52,498 nt of DNA. Source: Rhodoblastus sphagnicola (GTDB taxonomy: Bacteria; Pseudomonadota; Alphaproteobacteria; Rhizobiales; Beijerinckiaceae). The notes below the pieces were generated by a model that was not told the origin of the DNA, made no database searches, and worked only from the letters and a program-made list of their open reading frames with translations. The stretch covers positions 1-52,498 of the forward strand of contig NZ_NHSJ01000065.1 in NCBI RefSeq assembly GCF_002937075.1, given 5' to 3'. The stretch's first letter is position 1, and every line of letters begins with the position of its first letter. Positions 1-9,316 of the stretch are shown here, in pieces. Made by a program: the position numbers and the translations under genes.

Positions 1-1
1 C

Positions 2-1324
2 CTGGAGGTTTTCGCACGCGACGAGGCGGCGACGGCGCCCGCGCCCGTCGTTCTCGCGCCGCCCCCCGCCGCCGCCCATCCCGAGCCGCCGCCCGCGAAA
101 ACCGCCGCCGGGGAAGCGCCCGCCGACAAGCGCGACCATGGCAAACACGAGGCCAAGAAAACGCTGCGCGTCGATCAGGCCAAGATCGACCTGTTGATGA
201 ATCTCATCGGCGAACTGGTGGTGTCGAAGAACAGCCTGCCCTTCCTCGCCAAGCGCGCGGAGGAGGTCCATGGCTCCCGCGAGATGTCGCGCGAGATCAA
301 GGACCAGTATGCGGTGATCGACCGTCTCGCGCAGGAGATGCAATCGGCGATCATGGCCGTGCGCATGTTGCCGGTCAGCGATGTGTTCGACCGCTTTCCC
401 CGTCTGGTGCGCGATGTCGCGCGCCGGCTCGGCAAGGAGGTCGAGCTGACCGTCTCGGGCGGCGACACCGCCGCCGACAAGACCATCATCGAGGCCCTGG
501 GCGATCCGCTGCTGCATATCGTGCGCAATTCGCTCGATCATGGCGTCGAATCCGCCGAGGAGCGCCGCGCGGCGGGCAAGCCGCCGGTCTCGGAACTGAC
601 CATGCGCGCCTATCAGGAAGCCGACAGCGTCGTCATCGAGGTCCAGGACGACGGCCGCGGCATCGACCCGGCGCGCATCCGCGCCGCCGCGATCGAAAAG
701 GGCGTGATCACCGCCGAGCGCGGCACCGCGATGACCGACGTCGAATGCGTCAATCTGATCTTCGCGCCGGGCTTTTCCACCGTCAGCCAGGTCTCCGACC
801 TGTCCGGGCGCGGCGTCGGCATGGATGTGGTGCGCACCACCATCGAGGGGTTTGGCGGGCGCGTCCAGGTCTCCTCCACGCCGGGCAAGGGCGCGCTGAC
901 GCGCCTGACCCTGCCCCTGAGCATGGCGGTGACGCGGATCATGATCATCGAGGGCGCCGGCGGCCAATATGGCGTGCCCATGGACATGATCGTCGAAACC
1001 GTGCGCATCGACAAGTCGCGCATCCATCGCGTCAAGCAAAGCGAGACCTTCATTTTGCGCGAGCAGTTGGTCCCGCTGACGCGGCTGGCCGACCTGCTCG
1101 GCGAGCCGGCGCTGGACAAGGACTATGACGCGCCGGAGGCCGTGCTGGTGTGCCGGATCGACGGCCGGCTGGTTGGTGTGGTGATCGACGATTTCCGCAT
1201 TGGCATGGACGTGGTGTTGAAGCCGCTGGAAGGCATTGTCGCGAGTTCGCGCGGCTTTTCCGGCACCACTTTGCTCGGCGACGGCCGCGTGCTGCTGGTG
1301 CTCGATCTCAAGGAGCTGCTGTGA
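2..1324 (+). CDS. cheA: Chemotaxis histidine kinase CheA, C-terminal part (5' end outside window)
   Basis: Autophosphorylating kinase that passes phosphate to CheY-type regulators in a chemosensory array. About 440 codons are visible and the frame is open at the window edge, so the His-phosphotransfer domain is missing only because of the cut. A Pro/Ala-rich linker (about residues 1-55 of the visible part) leads into the dimerisation helices (LMNLIGELVVSKN). The ATPase domain follows, with N box LHIVRNSLDHG, G1 box DDGRG and G2 box GRGVGMDVV, and then a CheW-like regulatory domain to the C-terminus. The stop overlaps the next start (TGATG), so the STAS-like gene is translationally coupled. 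Family assignment is secure; which CheA paralogue it is cannot be judged. Confidence 0.95.
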   Translation: MEVFARDEAATAPAPVVLAPPPAAAHPEPPPAKTAAGEAPADKRDHGKHEAKKTLRVDQAKIDLLMNLIGELVVSKNSLPFLAKRAEEVHGSREMSREIKDQYAVIDRLAQEMQSAIMAVRMLPVSDVFDRFPRLVRDVARRLGKEVELTVSGGDTAADKTIIEALGDPLLHIVRNSLDHGVESAEERRAAGKPPVSELTMRAYQEADSVVIEVQDDGRGIDPARIRAAAIEKGVITAERGTAMTDVECVNLIFAPGFSTVSQVSDLSGRGVGMDVVRTTIEGFGGRVQVSSTPGKGALTRLTLPLSMAVTRIMIIEGAGGQYGVPMDMIVETVRIDKSRIHRVKQSETFILREQLVPLTRLADLLGEPALDKDYDAPEAVLVCRIDGRLVGVVIDDFRIGMDVVLKPLEGIVASSRGFSGTTLLGDGRVLLVLDLKELL

Positions 1325-1578
1325 TGCCTGTTCTCTACGAAGACGGGGTTGTCCGCTTTCACGATCATTGCGCCGTCGAGGAGGCGGTGGAGCTGGCGGA
1401 GAAACTCTCGGTCGAACCGATGCCCGACCTGGACTTGAGCGAATGCGGCGGCATGCATTCGGCCCTGTTTCAATTGATCGTGGCCGCGCGGCCGAAGATT
1501 TTGGCCTGGCCGGAACACGGCCATCTCGCGGATCTGCTGCGCAAGGCGCTCGGCGCCGATCACGAGGCGGAAGCGTGA
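1324..1578 (+). CDS. Small STAS-like protein coupled to cheA
   Basis: An 84-aa protein starting at the ATG that overlaps the cheA stop codon. The pattern fits a minimal STAS domain: an N-terminal strand pair, a helix (AVEEAVELAEKL), the strand-turn LDLSECGGMHSALFQLI where STAS proteins carry their phosphorylatable Ser region, and a final helix (HLADLLRKAL). STAS proteins act as phospho-switches or scaffolds by binding partners. The coupling to cheA suggests a role in the same signalling complex, which is inference. The usual D-S-x-G is replaced by GGMHSA, although a Ser remains. It could instead be a divergent chemotaxis accessory protein. Confidence 0.7.
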   Translation: MPVLYEDGVVRFHDHCAVEEAVELAEKLSVEPMPDLDLSECGGMHSALFQLIVAARPKILAWPEHGHLADLLRKALGADHEAEA

Positions 1579-1744
1579 ACGCCGCGTGAGATTTACGTAA
1601 CGTCATTACTATAGATATTCATCGCGCGCATAGAATAAATATTCTTGGCGTTCATAAATTTTTCGGTTTTTATTTTACAATCGAATTCACTGGCTTGTAG
1701 GGATTGAGGCGTCTCTTGCGTCTCGAAAGACCTACGAGGACAGC
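1579..1744 (+). promoter_or_regulatory. AT-rich leader before cheY1
   Basis: A 166-bp gap that is clearly more AT-rich than its surroundings and so probably holds the promoter of cheY1-mcp1. It contains a small palindrome, AGAATA-AA-TATTCT, at 1632-1645. A ribosome-binding site (GAGGAC) lies just before the cheY1 ATG. No sigma-factor consensus is clear enough to name. Confidence 0.35.
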
Positions 1745-2119
1745 ATGACGGACACTGTTTTGATCGTTGACGATTCGCCTTCGATCCGGTTCAGCATTTC
1801 CACAATTCTCTCGAAGACGCATCTGGACGCGCAGACCGCCAGCAGCGCCGAGGAGGCGCTGTCGCTCATGCAGGCGGGGTTGCGCCCGCACATTCTGATC
1901 ACGGATCTGCACATGGGTCCGATGGATGGCGTCGAACTGATCCGCCAGACCCGCAAAATTCCCGGCCTGCAATTCATTCCCATTCTGATGCTGACGACAG
2001 AATCGCATCGGGCCGAGCGGCAGGAAGCCAAGGATGCGGGCGGAACGGGCTGGCTGGTCAAGCCGGTGGACGGTCTGAAATTGTTGCAATTGGTCGCGCA
2101 ACTGGCGCCGGAGAGTTGA
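1745..2119 (+). CDS. cheY: CheY-type single-domain response regulator (copy 1)
   Basis: A 124-aa receiver domain with no output domain. The acidic pair is in LIVDDSPS near the N-terminus, the phospho-acceptor Asp is in [12 protein letters not shown] (about residue 55), the conserved Thr is in MLTTES, and the Lys is in WLVKPV. As in other CheY proteins it should be phosphorylated by CheA and act by protein binding. The stop overlaps the leader of the adjacent mcp gene. A clear paralogue (4623-4997) lies on the opposite strand with the same gene partner. The frame after position 2000 (LTTES, GWLVKPV) is especially similar between copies. Whether it drives a flagellar motor or another output is not visible. 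Confidence 0.93.
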   Translation: MTDTVLIVDDSPSIRFSISTILSKTHLDAQTASSAEEALSLMQAGLRPHILITDLHMGPMDGVELIRQTRKIPGLQFIPILMLTTESHRAERQEAKDAGGTGWLVKPVDGLKLLQLVAQLAPES

Positions 2120-2121
2120 GC

Positions 2122-3318
2122 ATGCTGGGTCGCCCGTCGTTGAAATCGCAACTCGCCGCCGGAGTCGCGGTCGTCGGCGCCGGCGCCGGCCATGCGCTCG
2201 GTCTGTCCTGGGAGGGCGAGGCGTTCTCGGTGCTCACCGGTCTCGCCGGTCTCGCCAGCGGCGCCTGGCTGCCCCGTCGCGCGCAGGAAGGATTGGCCGC
2301 GCCGGCGCCGGTCCCGGACGCCAAACCCGAATCCGCTCTGGCCGAAAATCCCGACGCCCCCAATCCTGACGTGGTGTTGGCGCCGCGCGAGCTGTTCGAT
2401 TATCTCGAAGGCATCCAGCGCCTGCTCGAGCGCGCCTCGCGCGACGGCGCTTCCGTGGCCGAGGAAACCGAGCAAGCGGCCATGACCATCATCGGCCGGT
2501 TGCACGATCTCGATGGCGCCATGTCGTCCCTGGTGTCCTGCGTCGAAGAGGGGTCCGGCCATGACATCGAGACCATAGCCCGCGAAGCGGATGAGCAGAT
2601 CGAGGCCAGCGCGCAGCACATCGCCGATTTCGCCGCGCGCCGCAGCCGCGACCTGAAGAAAGGTTATGCCGAATTCGCGCGAATCGAGGAGGTCGCCCAG
2701 CAGCTTGCGGCCAGCATAGCGGGGGTGCGCGGCATCGCCCGCCAGACCAATATGCTCGCGCTCAACGCCACCATTGAAGCGGCGCGCGCCGGCGAGGCGG
2801 GCGCGGGCTTCGCGGTGGTCGCGGCGGAGGTGAAGGGACAGGCGCGCGCCTGCGACGGGCTGGCGGTCCAGGTCGAAAACCAGATCGGCGAATTCCGCGC
2901 GACGGTGCGGACCAATCTCAAGCGCATCGCCGGCGCGCAGGACGAGGCCGAACGCGCGGACCTCGAAGCCATCGGCCAGGAAATCCGGCGTCTCAACGAC
3001 ACCACGCAGGCGATCCTGTCGTCGCAGCAGACCACCCTGCGCATGGTCGGCGAGCGCAACGCCGCCATTTCGGAAAGTCTCGTCGCCGTGATCGCCGCCG
3101 TGCAGTTCCAGGACGTCGCCAAGCAGCGCCTCAGCCATCTCGACGGCATGTTCGAGCTCGCCCATCTCGATATCGAGCGCATGCGCGCGCAGGCCGGCGA
3201 CCGTGAAATCAAGCATGTGCCGGACGTCGATGCGCTGCTCGCGCGCGTCGCCGAGGACGGGCCGTCCTGCCCGCGCGCCCAGATCGAAGGCGGGCTCGCG
3301 ATTGAACTGTTCGACTGA
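2122..3318 (+). CDS. Methyl-accepting chemotaxis-type signalling protein (copy 1)
   Basis: A 398-aa receptor that lacks a periplasmic ligand domain. An N-terminal hydrophobic hairpin (about residues 10-55) may anchor it to the membrane. A coiled-coil helix follows, and then the conserved MCP tip around residues 205-243 ([32 protein letters not shown]). Near residue 330 it carries [15 protein letters not shown], and the C-terminus ends in an acidic tail (EDGPS...IELFD) shared with the copy at 3334-4620. The ATG at 2122 follows GGAGAG by seven bases and is preferred to the TTG at 2116, which overlaps the cheY stop. It is convergent with copy 2 across a 15-bp gap. It probably feeds the CheA encoded upstream. 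Confidence 0.88.
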   Translation: MLGRPSLKSQLAAGVAVVGAGAGHALGLSWEGEAFSVLTGLAGLASGAWLPRRAQEGLAAPAPVPDAKPESALAENPDAPNPDVVLAPRELFDYLEGIQRLLERASRDGASVAEETEQAAMTIIGRLHDLDGAMSSLVSCVEEGSGHDIETIAREADEQIEASAQHIADFAARRSRDLKKGYAEFARIEEVAQQLAASIAGVRGIARQTNMLALNATIEAARAGEAGAGFAVVAAEVKGQARACDGLAVQVENQIGEFRATVRTNLKRIAGAQDEAERADLEAIGQEIRRLNDTTQAILSSQQTTLRMVGERNAAISESLVAVIAAVQFQDVAKQRLSHLDGMFELAHLDIERMRAQAGDREIKHVPDVDALLARVAEDGPSCPRAQIEGGLAIELFD

Positions 3319-3333
3319 GAAAAGCCGGCGGGA

Positions 3334-4620
3334 TCAGAACAATTCGATTTCCAGATCGCCGCGCGCGACCGCGTCGCGGCCGGACGGGCCTTCTTCCGCG
3401 ACGGATTGCATCAGGTGTTCGGCGTTGGGAATTTTCGGGTTGCGCGAATTTTTCAATTCATTGGCCAGGACGCTGAGGGTTTCGCGCGCTTCGTTGAAAA
3501 TCTTGTCGAGATGGGTGAGGCGCTGCTTGGCGACATCCTGGAACTGCACGGCGCCGATCAGATTGACCAGATTGTTGGAGACGCGCACGTTCTCGGCCGC
3601 GACCCGCGTCAACGTTTGTTGCTGCGCCGCGAGAATGCCGCCCATGTCCTCGGTGACATTGCGAACCTCGTCGCCAATCTTGACGAGATCGACGCGATCG
3701 GCCTCGGCGCGCTGCCCGACCATTCCGTCCATGCTCTGGCGAATGGCGGTGCGCAATTCCTCGATGTTCTGGCCGACCTGCGCGGCCATGCGGTCCGACC
3801 CTTGCGCCAGGCGCTTGACCTCCGCCGCGACCACGGCGAAGCCGGCGCCGGCGGAACCGGCGCGGGCCGCCTCGATCGAGGCGTTGAGCGCGAGCAGGTT
3901 GGTCTGGCGGGCGATGCCGCGCAGGCCGGAAATATTGGTATGCAATTGCTGACTGATGGTTTCGATTTCGGCCAGACGGTCGAAGCCCTGCTGGATCTCG
4001 CCGTCGTGCTTCTGGACCACTTCGGCGATCATCTGGACATTGGCGCCGATGTGCACGCGCGCGTTTTCCACCAGCGCCTCGATCTCGTTGCCGCGCCCGG
4101 CGGTGTCGCCGGCGAGAGCGCCCAGCAGTTCCGACAACGAGGCGTCGATGTCGCCGAGCCGGGAAATGATGACGCCGGCGGCCTTTTCGGTCTCGTCGAT
4201 CACCGCGAGATTGTCGCTGGTGGCGCGCAGCAGCATGCGCTCGTAGGTTTCGAGATGATCGATCAGTTGCGGGCAGGATCCCTCCATCAGTTGCGGGCAG
4301 GGACCGGAATGCAGCGGCCTGGTCGCGCACTGCGCCGCGCGGGCGCAATTATATTCCCCGCACGGCGGTTCGGCCGCCAATTGCGCGGCCTGGACCGGTC
4401 GATGCGCCGACGGAAGAAGGGGGCCGGAGGGAAGCGCGGCCGCGCGCCGCGCGCCTAGAAAGGCGGCGAGGCCCATGCCGCCCAAGACTTCCAGCGCCGT
4501 GAGGGCGACGACGGCCGGGGAAGCGCCCAGGGCCGCCGCGCTGGCCGCGCCGAGCGAGGGCGCGACGACGAAGGCGAACGGTTTGAGCCAGGAAGCTCCC
4601 GACTCGATGGAAATGGGCAT
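3334..4620 (-). CDS. Methyl-accepting chemotaxis-type signalling protein (copy 2, Cys-rich linker)
   Basis: A 428-aa paralogue of the facing mcp gene. An N-terminal hydrophobic segment (about residues 10-60) is followed by a linker with five cysteines (about residues 86-120: [24 protein letters not shown]) that copy 1 lacks. The MCP tip is near residue 234 ([20 protein letters not shown]), [15 protein letters not shown] is near residue 358, and the tail ends EEGPS...LEIELF. The ATG at 4620 sits just after the cheY2 stop; a GTG at 4626 is also possible. The cysteines could bind a metal or cluster, or sense redox state, which is inference only. A 24-bp tandem duplication creates two of the Cys-Pro-Gln-Leu units. 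Confidence 0.88.
   Translation of the reverse strand: MPISIESGASWLKPFAFVVAPSLGAASAAALGASPAVVALTALEVLGGMGLAAFLGARRAAALPSGPLLPSAHRPVQAAQLAAEPPCGEYNCARAAQCATRPLHSGPCPQLMEGSCPQLIDHLETYERMLLRATSDNLAVIDETEKAAGVIISRLGDIDASLSELLGALAGDTAGRGNEIEALVENARVHIGANVQMIAEVVQKHDGEIQQGFDRLAEIETISQQLHTNISGLRGIARQTNLLALNASIEAARAGSAGAGFAVVAAEVKRLAQGSDRMAAQVGQNIEELRTAIRQSMDGMVGQRAEADRVDLVKIGDEVRNVTEDMGGILAAQQQTLTRVAAENVRVSNNLVNLIGAVQFQDVAKQRLTHLDKIFNEARETLSVLANELKNSRNPKIPNAEHLMQSVAEEGPSGRDAVARGDLEIELF
4262..4303 (-). repeat. 24-bp-period tandem duplication inside mcp2
   Basis: The block ATCAGTTGCGGGCAGG occurs at 4262 and again at 4286, a 24-bp period that keeps the frame and adds eight residues. In protein terms it doubles the CPQL unit of the Cys-rich linker. 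It looks like a recent in-frame slippage or duplication. Confidence 0.7.
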
Positions 4621-4622
4621 GT

Positions 4623-4997
4623 TCACCGATCCGGAATGAATTGATCGACGAGTTTTGTCAGGCTCGCGGGGTTGACCGGCTTGACCAGCCAGCCGGTGGC
4701 GCCGGCCAAACGGGCTTCCTGACGCTTCGCCTGTTCGGATTCCGTCGTCAGCATCAGGATCGGGATGAACGTCATGCCCGGCGCCTTGCGCGCCTCGCGG
4801 ATCAGTTCGATGCCGTTCATCTTGCCCATGTTGAGATCGGTGATCATCAGGCGCGGCTTGAGTCCGGAGCGCAGCTTGCCGAGGGCTTCCTCGCCGCTGG
4901 CCGCCTGCTCGACCTTGAGGCCCATCTTGGTCAGCATGCCGCCTATGCTCATCAGCATGGTGGGAGAATCGTCGACGATCAGGGCGATGGCGGACAT
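4623..4997 (-). CDS. cheY: CheY-type single-domain response regulator (copy 2)
   Basis: A 124-aa receiver domain. The acidic residues are in LIVDDSPT, the phospho-Asp is in [11 protein letters not shown], the Thr is in MLTTES and the Lys is in WLVKPV. A GGAG ribosome-binding site precedes the ATG. The gene lies directly upstream of mcp2 and mirrors the cheY1-mcp1 order, so the two modules are an inverted duplication that has since diverged. It is probably phosphorylated by the CheA encoded at the window start. The output partner is unknown; no flagellar gene is in the window. Confidence 0.93.
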   Translation of the reverse strand: MSAIALIVDDSPTMLMSIGGMLTKMGLKVEQAASGEEALGKLRSGLKPRLMITDLNMGKMNGIELIREARKAPGMTFIPILMLTTESEQAKRQEARLAGATGWLVKPVNPASLTKLVDQFIPDR

Positions 4998-5477
4998 GGC
5001 AAGCTCCGTTGGCCTTTATGGGGCAGACACATGGGAATTCCGTCGCGGCGCTTGCGCCAGCCCAACTTTGCCTCAGGCTTGCTGGCGCCGGCTCTTGTTG
5101 TCCTCGATCGTTCTCCGGACGTCGGCGTCCTTTTCGTGACGCCCGTATGAACAATTCCTGGTTGTAGTCCTCAAGGATGAAGAACTTCTCAACAGGATGC
5201 GGCTGATACGGATTCTTGGAAGAACAAAGGCATAACAGGTAGATGATCTAACTCTTGACGCGCTCTTGACGCGGATTTGCAAGGCCGTCGCCCGGCGCAT
5301 TGCTACCCTGGATTGCGTTCGCAAGCTCGACTTGTTCCGCCCGCGCCAATTTCGGTGATTTCCGGGCGGCGCGACGCGCGTCCAGGAGCCTCGGCGCGCC
5401 GCGTGGCGGGTTCGCGATCGGCTGGTGGCCAGGGAGGACGTTTGGCGGCATGGTCATCGCGAATGACTCGCCGCGCA
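4998..5477. other. Gap without a recognisable gene
   Basis: About 480 bp between cheY2 and the bluB regulatory region. The part next to 4998 must hold the cheY2 promoter. I see an exact tandem 11-bp repeat, CTCTTGACGCG, at 5252-5262 and 5263-5273, each containing a TTGAC element, but no matching -10 box. The open frames here look like chance frames in GC-rich DNA. Confidence 0.4.
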
Positions 5478-5506
5478 TTGGCGGCCGCCAAAAATCTTGC
5501 TAGGGA
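5478..5506 (+). promoter_or_regulatory. Possible promoter of the bluB riboswitch transcript
   Basis: TTGGCG at 5478-5483 and TAGGGA at 5501-5506 are separated by 17 bp. They would start a transcript close to 5512, exactly where the first stem of the cobalamin aptamer begins. The -10 match is poor, so this rests mainly on position. Confidence 0.3.
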
Positions 5507-5511
5507 AGCGC

Positions 5512-6492
<981 letters not shown>

Positions 6493-6524
6493 GGTCGGGC
6501 CGCCCCCTCCAGCGAAAGCAACGC

Positions 6525-6553
6525 TTGTCGGAACCGCCGTCCCGGTTTATGGA
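6525..6553 (+). promoter_or_regulatory. Promoter of the cbiMNQO riboswitch transcript
   Basis: TTGTCG (6525-6530) and TATGGA (6548-6553) are spaced by 17 bp, a good match to the alphaproteobacterial housekeeping promoter. Transcription would begin near 6560, at the start of the riboswitch. Confidence 0.5.
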
Positions 6554-6554
6554 C

Positions 6555-6764
6555 AGATGACGGTTCCGCGCGGGCAAAACCCGCCGGTGAAAAGGGAACA
6601 CGGTTGAAATCCGTGGCTGTCCCCGCAACTGTGAGCGGCGAGAAATCGGCTCTGGATCGCCCACGCGATCCGCCACTGGCGTTTGTCCCCAACCTCCGGG
6701 GGCCTGCGCCGGGAAGGTTTGCCGAGATTGGACCCGCGAGCCAGGAGACCTGCCGTCGCATCAG
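6555..6764 (+). ncRNA. Cobalamin riboswitch upstream of cbiMNQO
   Basis: A near-canonical aptamer: GCCGGTGAAAAGGGAACACGG, TGTCCCCGCAACTGTGAGCGG, GCCACTGG, GGGAAGGTTT, and the B12 box GAGCCAGGAGACCTGCC (6738-6754). GATGACGG at the 5' end can pair with CCGTCGCATC at the 3' end as P1. It should shut down cobalt uptake when B12 is abundant. Downstream, CCCGGAC and GTCCGGG (6774-6793) form a hairpin close to the cbiM ribosome-binding site and are the likely expression platform. Confidence 0.95.
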
Positions 6765-6815
6765 CGCAACACACCCGGACGGGGCGGTCCGGGGCGCGGT
6801 TTTGGAGGCGGTCCT

Positions 6816-7484
6816 ATGCATATCATGGAAGGTTTTCTGCCGGTCGGCCATGCGGTCGGATGGTTCGTGGCTTCGGCGCCCTTCGTCGTCGCCGGCGGCG
6901 TTTCCCTGCGCCGTATTTTGCGCGAGCGGCCGGAGGCGCGGCTGAACCTCGCCGCCGCCGGGGCCTATGCCTTCGTGCTGTCGGCGCTGAAAATGCCCAG
7001 CGTCACCGGTTCGTGCTCGCATCCGACCGGCGTCGGCCTGGGCGCCGTGGTGTTCGGGCCTGCCGTCATGGCGGTGCTCGGGACCATCATCCTGCTGTTT
7101 CAGGCGCTGCTGCTGGCCCATGGCGGCCTGACCACGCTCGGCGCCAATGTGTTTTCCATGGCCATTGTCGGTCCCTGGGTGAGTTACGCCATTTGGAAGG
7201 GTTTGCGCGGTTTTGGGGTTTCCATTGCGATCGCGGTGTTTTTCGCCGCCGCGCTTGGCGATCTCGCAACTTACGCCACCACCGCCGTGCAGCTTTCGCT
7301 GGCCTATCCCGACGCCGAGACCGGCTTTTTCGGCTCGCTGGTCAAGTTCGGCTCCATTTTCGCCGTCACGCAGATTCCGCTCGCTGTCGCCGAGGGTTTC
7401 TTGACCGTGGTGGTGATGAACGCTCTGTCCGGCCGCGCCGGCAAGGTCGATGAAATCGCCGTTCTGTCGGGGGAGGCGCGCTGA
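6816..7484 (+). CDS. cbiM: Energy-coupling-factor cobalt transporter, substrate component CbiM
   Basis: An integral membrane protein of 222 aa that binds Co2+ and hands it across the membrane with CbiN, CbiQ and CbiO. The N-terminus is Met-His-Ile, as required in this family because the N-terminal amine and His2 bind the metal. A second conserved His lies in [11 protein letters not shown]. Several hydrophobic helices fill the rest. GGAGG at 6804-6808 fixes the start. The stop overlaps cbiN (TGATG). The metal is cobalt rather than nickel by context (B12 riboswitch, cbiN, cob genes). Confidence 0.95.
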   Translation: MHIMEGFLPVGHAVGWFVASAPFVVAGGVSLRRILRERPEARLNLAAAGAYAFVLSALKMPSVTGSCSHPTGVGLGAVVFGPAVMAVLGTIILLFQALLLAHGGLTTLGANVFSMAIVGPWVSYAIWKGLRGFGVSIAIAVFFAAALGDLATYATTAVQLSLAYPDAETGFFGSLVKFGSIFAVTQIPLAVAEGFLTVVVMNALSGRAGKVDEIAVLSGEAR

Positions 7485-7774
7485 TGTCGAACAAGCTCCG
7501 CACAACCCTGCTGCTCGCCGCCACCGTCGTCCTGATCGCAGCGCCACTGGTCGTTCCCGGTCTCGGCGGCGATTTCAAGGGGTCCGACGACAAGGGGACG
7601 GAAGCCATTTCCGAACTGGCGCCGGGCTACAAGCCCTGGTTCAAGTCGCTGTGGACGCCGCCTTCGGACGAGGTCGAAAGCCTGCTGTTTTCCTTGCAGG
7701 CGGCGCTGGGCGCCGGCTTCCTCGGCTATGTGATCGGCCGCCGCTCGGCGCGCAAAAATGTCGCCGATCGATAG
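7484..7774 (+). CDS. cbiN: Cobalt transporter accessory subunit CbiN
   Basis: A 96-aa protein with two membrane helices, one at each end, flanking a periplasmic loop with GSDDKGTEAISELAPGYKPWFKSLW, typical of CbiN (shown here in part: DDKGTEAI and APGYKPW). CbiN is needed with CbiM for cobalt loading and marks the system as cobalt-specific. It overlaps cbiM by one base and cbiQ by 17 bases, so the four genes form one tight operon. Confidence 0.92.
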   Translation: MSNKLRTTLLLAATVVLIAAPLVVPGLGGDFKGSDDKGTEAISELAPGYKPWFKSLWTPPSDEVESLLFSLQAALGAGFLGYVIGRRSARKNVADR

Positions 7775-8486
7775 GGAAGCGCATCTCAACCGCTGGCGCG
7801 GAAAACCGCTCGCCGAAAAATTGCTGCTCGCCTTGGGCATGATGGTTTTGGCGCTGGTTTTGAAGCCTTGGCCGGGGGCGGCTGTCGTCGCCGTCGCCAT
7901 GACGGGCGCCGCGCTTTTGGGCGCGCGGGTTTCGTTGAAAGTGTGGGGCGCCTGCGCCGCCGCGCCGGTCGGCTTTCTGGCCGTCGGCGCGGTGTCGCTG
8001 GCGCTGCGCATCGATGGCCACGGCGTCGGGTTGGCGCCCGGCGGTTTTGAGGCCGCCGGCGACCTCGCGGTAAAATCGTTCGCCGGCGTGACCTGTTTGC
8101 TGTTTCTCGCCTTGACCACGCCGACCAGCGATCTGCTTGCCGGCGCGCGGCGGATCGGCGTTCCCTCGGAAATCACCGAACTGGCTTTGCTGATGTATCG
8201 CTTTCTGTTCATTCTCGCCGATGCCGCCGTGGCGATGGATGCGGCGCAGGCGGCGCGGCTCGGCCATGCCACCAAAAGGCGGCGGCTGCGGTCGCTTGGC
8301 CTGCTCGCCGCCAATCTGCTGCCGCGCGCGCTCGACCGGGCGCGGCGCATGGAGGTCGGCCTTTTCGCGCGAGGTTGGCGTGGCGAGATGCGCGTGCTGT
8401 CGGATCGGCCCGGCCCGAGCGCGCGGGGGATGGCGCTGGTTTGCGCCGTTCTCGGCGCCACGGCGCTGGTCGGGGTTTTGCCATGA
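7758..8486 (+). CDS. cbiQ: Cobalt ECF transporter transmembrane subunit CbiQ
   Basis: A 242-aa membrane protein, the T-component that couples the ATPase to CbiM. It has an N-terminal charged stretch (LNRWRGKPLAEKL), several hydrophobic helices and, in the C-terminal half, the coupling-helix motifs with Ala-Arg-Gly (DAAQAARLG near residue 160, and FARGWRGEM near residue 205). Its start lies inside cbiN and its stop overlaps cbiO (ATGA). Confidence 0.93.
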   Translation: MSPIDREAHLNRWRGKPLAEKLLLALGMMVLALVLKPWPGAAVVAVAMTGAALLGARVSLKVWGACAAAPVGFLAVGAVSLALRIDGHGVGLAPGGFEAAGDLAVKSFAGVTCLLFLALTTPTSDLLAGARRIGVPSEITELALLMYRFLFILADAAVAMDAAQAARLGHATKRRRLRSLGLLAANLLPRALDRARRMEVGLFARGWRGEMRVLSDRPGPSARGMALVCAVLGATALVGVLP

Positions 8487-9316
8487 GCGCGCTGCTGGAG
8501 GCGCGGGGCCTTTCCTATAGCTATCCCGGCGGGGTTTCCGCCTTGGCGGCGTTGGACATCTCGGTGGGGCGCGGCCGGAAACTGGCCATTCTCGGCCCCA
8601 ATGGCGCCGGCAAGACCACGCTGCTGCTGCATCTCAACGGCACGCTGCGGCCTTCTTCCGGCGACATCCGGCTGGATGGCGCGGCTGTCGGGTATGAACG
8701 CGACGCCTTGATTGGCTGGCGGCGCCGCGTCGGGCTTGTGCTTCAGGACGCCGACGACCAGCTTTTCGCCGCGAGCGTGGCGGAGGATGTTTCGTTCGGG
8801 CCGCTCAATCTGGGCCTGAGCGACGAGGAAACGCGGCGGCGCGTGGCCGAGGCGCTGGCGGCGCTAAAAATCGCCGATCTGGCGGAGCGTCCGACGCACA
8901 TGCTGTCGTTTGGCCAGAAAAAACGCGCGGCCATCGCCGGGGCGCTCGCCATGCGGCCGGAGATTTTGCTGCTCGACGAGCCGACGGCCGGTCTCGACCG
9001 GGCCGGCGCCGCCTTGCTGCTTGACGCGTTGAAGCGGCTTTCGGAGGCGGGAACGACCTTGGTTTTTACCACGCATGACGTCGATTTGGCCTGGGCCTTC
9101 GCCGATGAAGCCGCGCTGTTTTGCGACGGGCGGGTGGTGGCTCAGGGCGACGTGGCCGAGGTGCTGGTCGATGGCGCGGTTTTGGCGCGGGCGCAGTTGC
9201 AGCCGCCGCTGCTGGCGCGTTTAGGTTTGGCGCTGCGCGACAAGGGGTTGCTGGACCGGGATGCCGGCCTGCCGCGCCAGGAAGACGCGCTGTTGGCATT
9301 GATCAATCGGGGATAG
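8483..9316 (+). CDS. cbiO: Cobalt ECF transporter ATPase CbiO
   Basis: An ABC ATPase of 277 aa that powers cobalt uptake. Walker A is GPNGAGKT (residues 38-45), the Q loop is VLQDADDQLFA, the signature is LSFGQKKR (the usual ECF variant of LSGGQ), Walker B is ILLLDEPTAGLD, and the switch His is in TTHDVD. The ATG at 8483 overlaps the cbiQ stop; an in-frame extension upstream would run through cbiQ and is not credible. The 3' end overlaps the convergent cbiD gene by 14 bp. Confidence 0.95.
   Translation: MSALLEARGLSYSYPGGVSALAALDISVGRGRKLAILGPNGAGKTTLLLHLNGTLRPSSGDIRLDGAAVGYERDALIGWRRRVGLVLQDADDQLFAASVAEDVSFGPLNLGLSDEETRRRVAEALAALKIADLAERPTHMLSFGQKKRAAIAGALAMRPEILLLDEPTAGLDRAGAALLLDALKRLSEAGTTLVFTTHDVDLAWAFADEAALFCDGRVVAQGDVAEVLVDGAVLARAQLQPPLLARLGLALRDKGLLDRDAGLPRQEDALLALINRG

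Noticed and set aside
1732-3216. A 494-aa antisense open frame across cheY1 and mcp1
   Set aside because: A long chance frame in GC-rich DNA opposite well-supported genes; no family resemblance.
3334-5154. A single 606-aa protein joining mcp2 and upstream sequence
   Set aside because: The upstream part is an out-of-frame shadow of cheY2; the receptor starts at 4620.
5252-5273. Tandem 11-bp repeat as an operator or iteron
   Set aside because: Only two units and no replication or regulator gene next to them; kept as a note within the gap entry.
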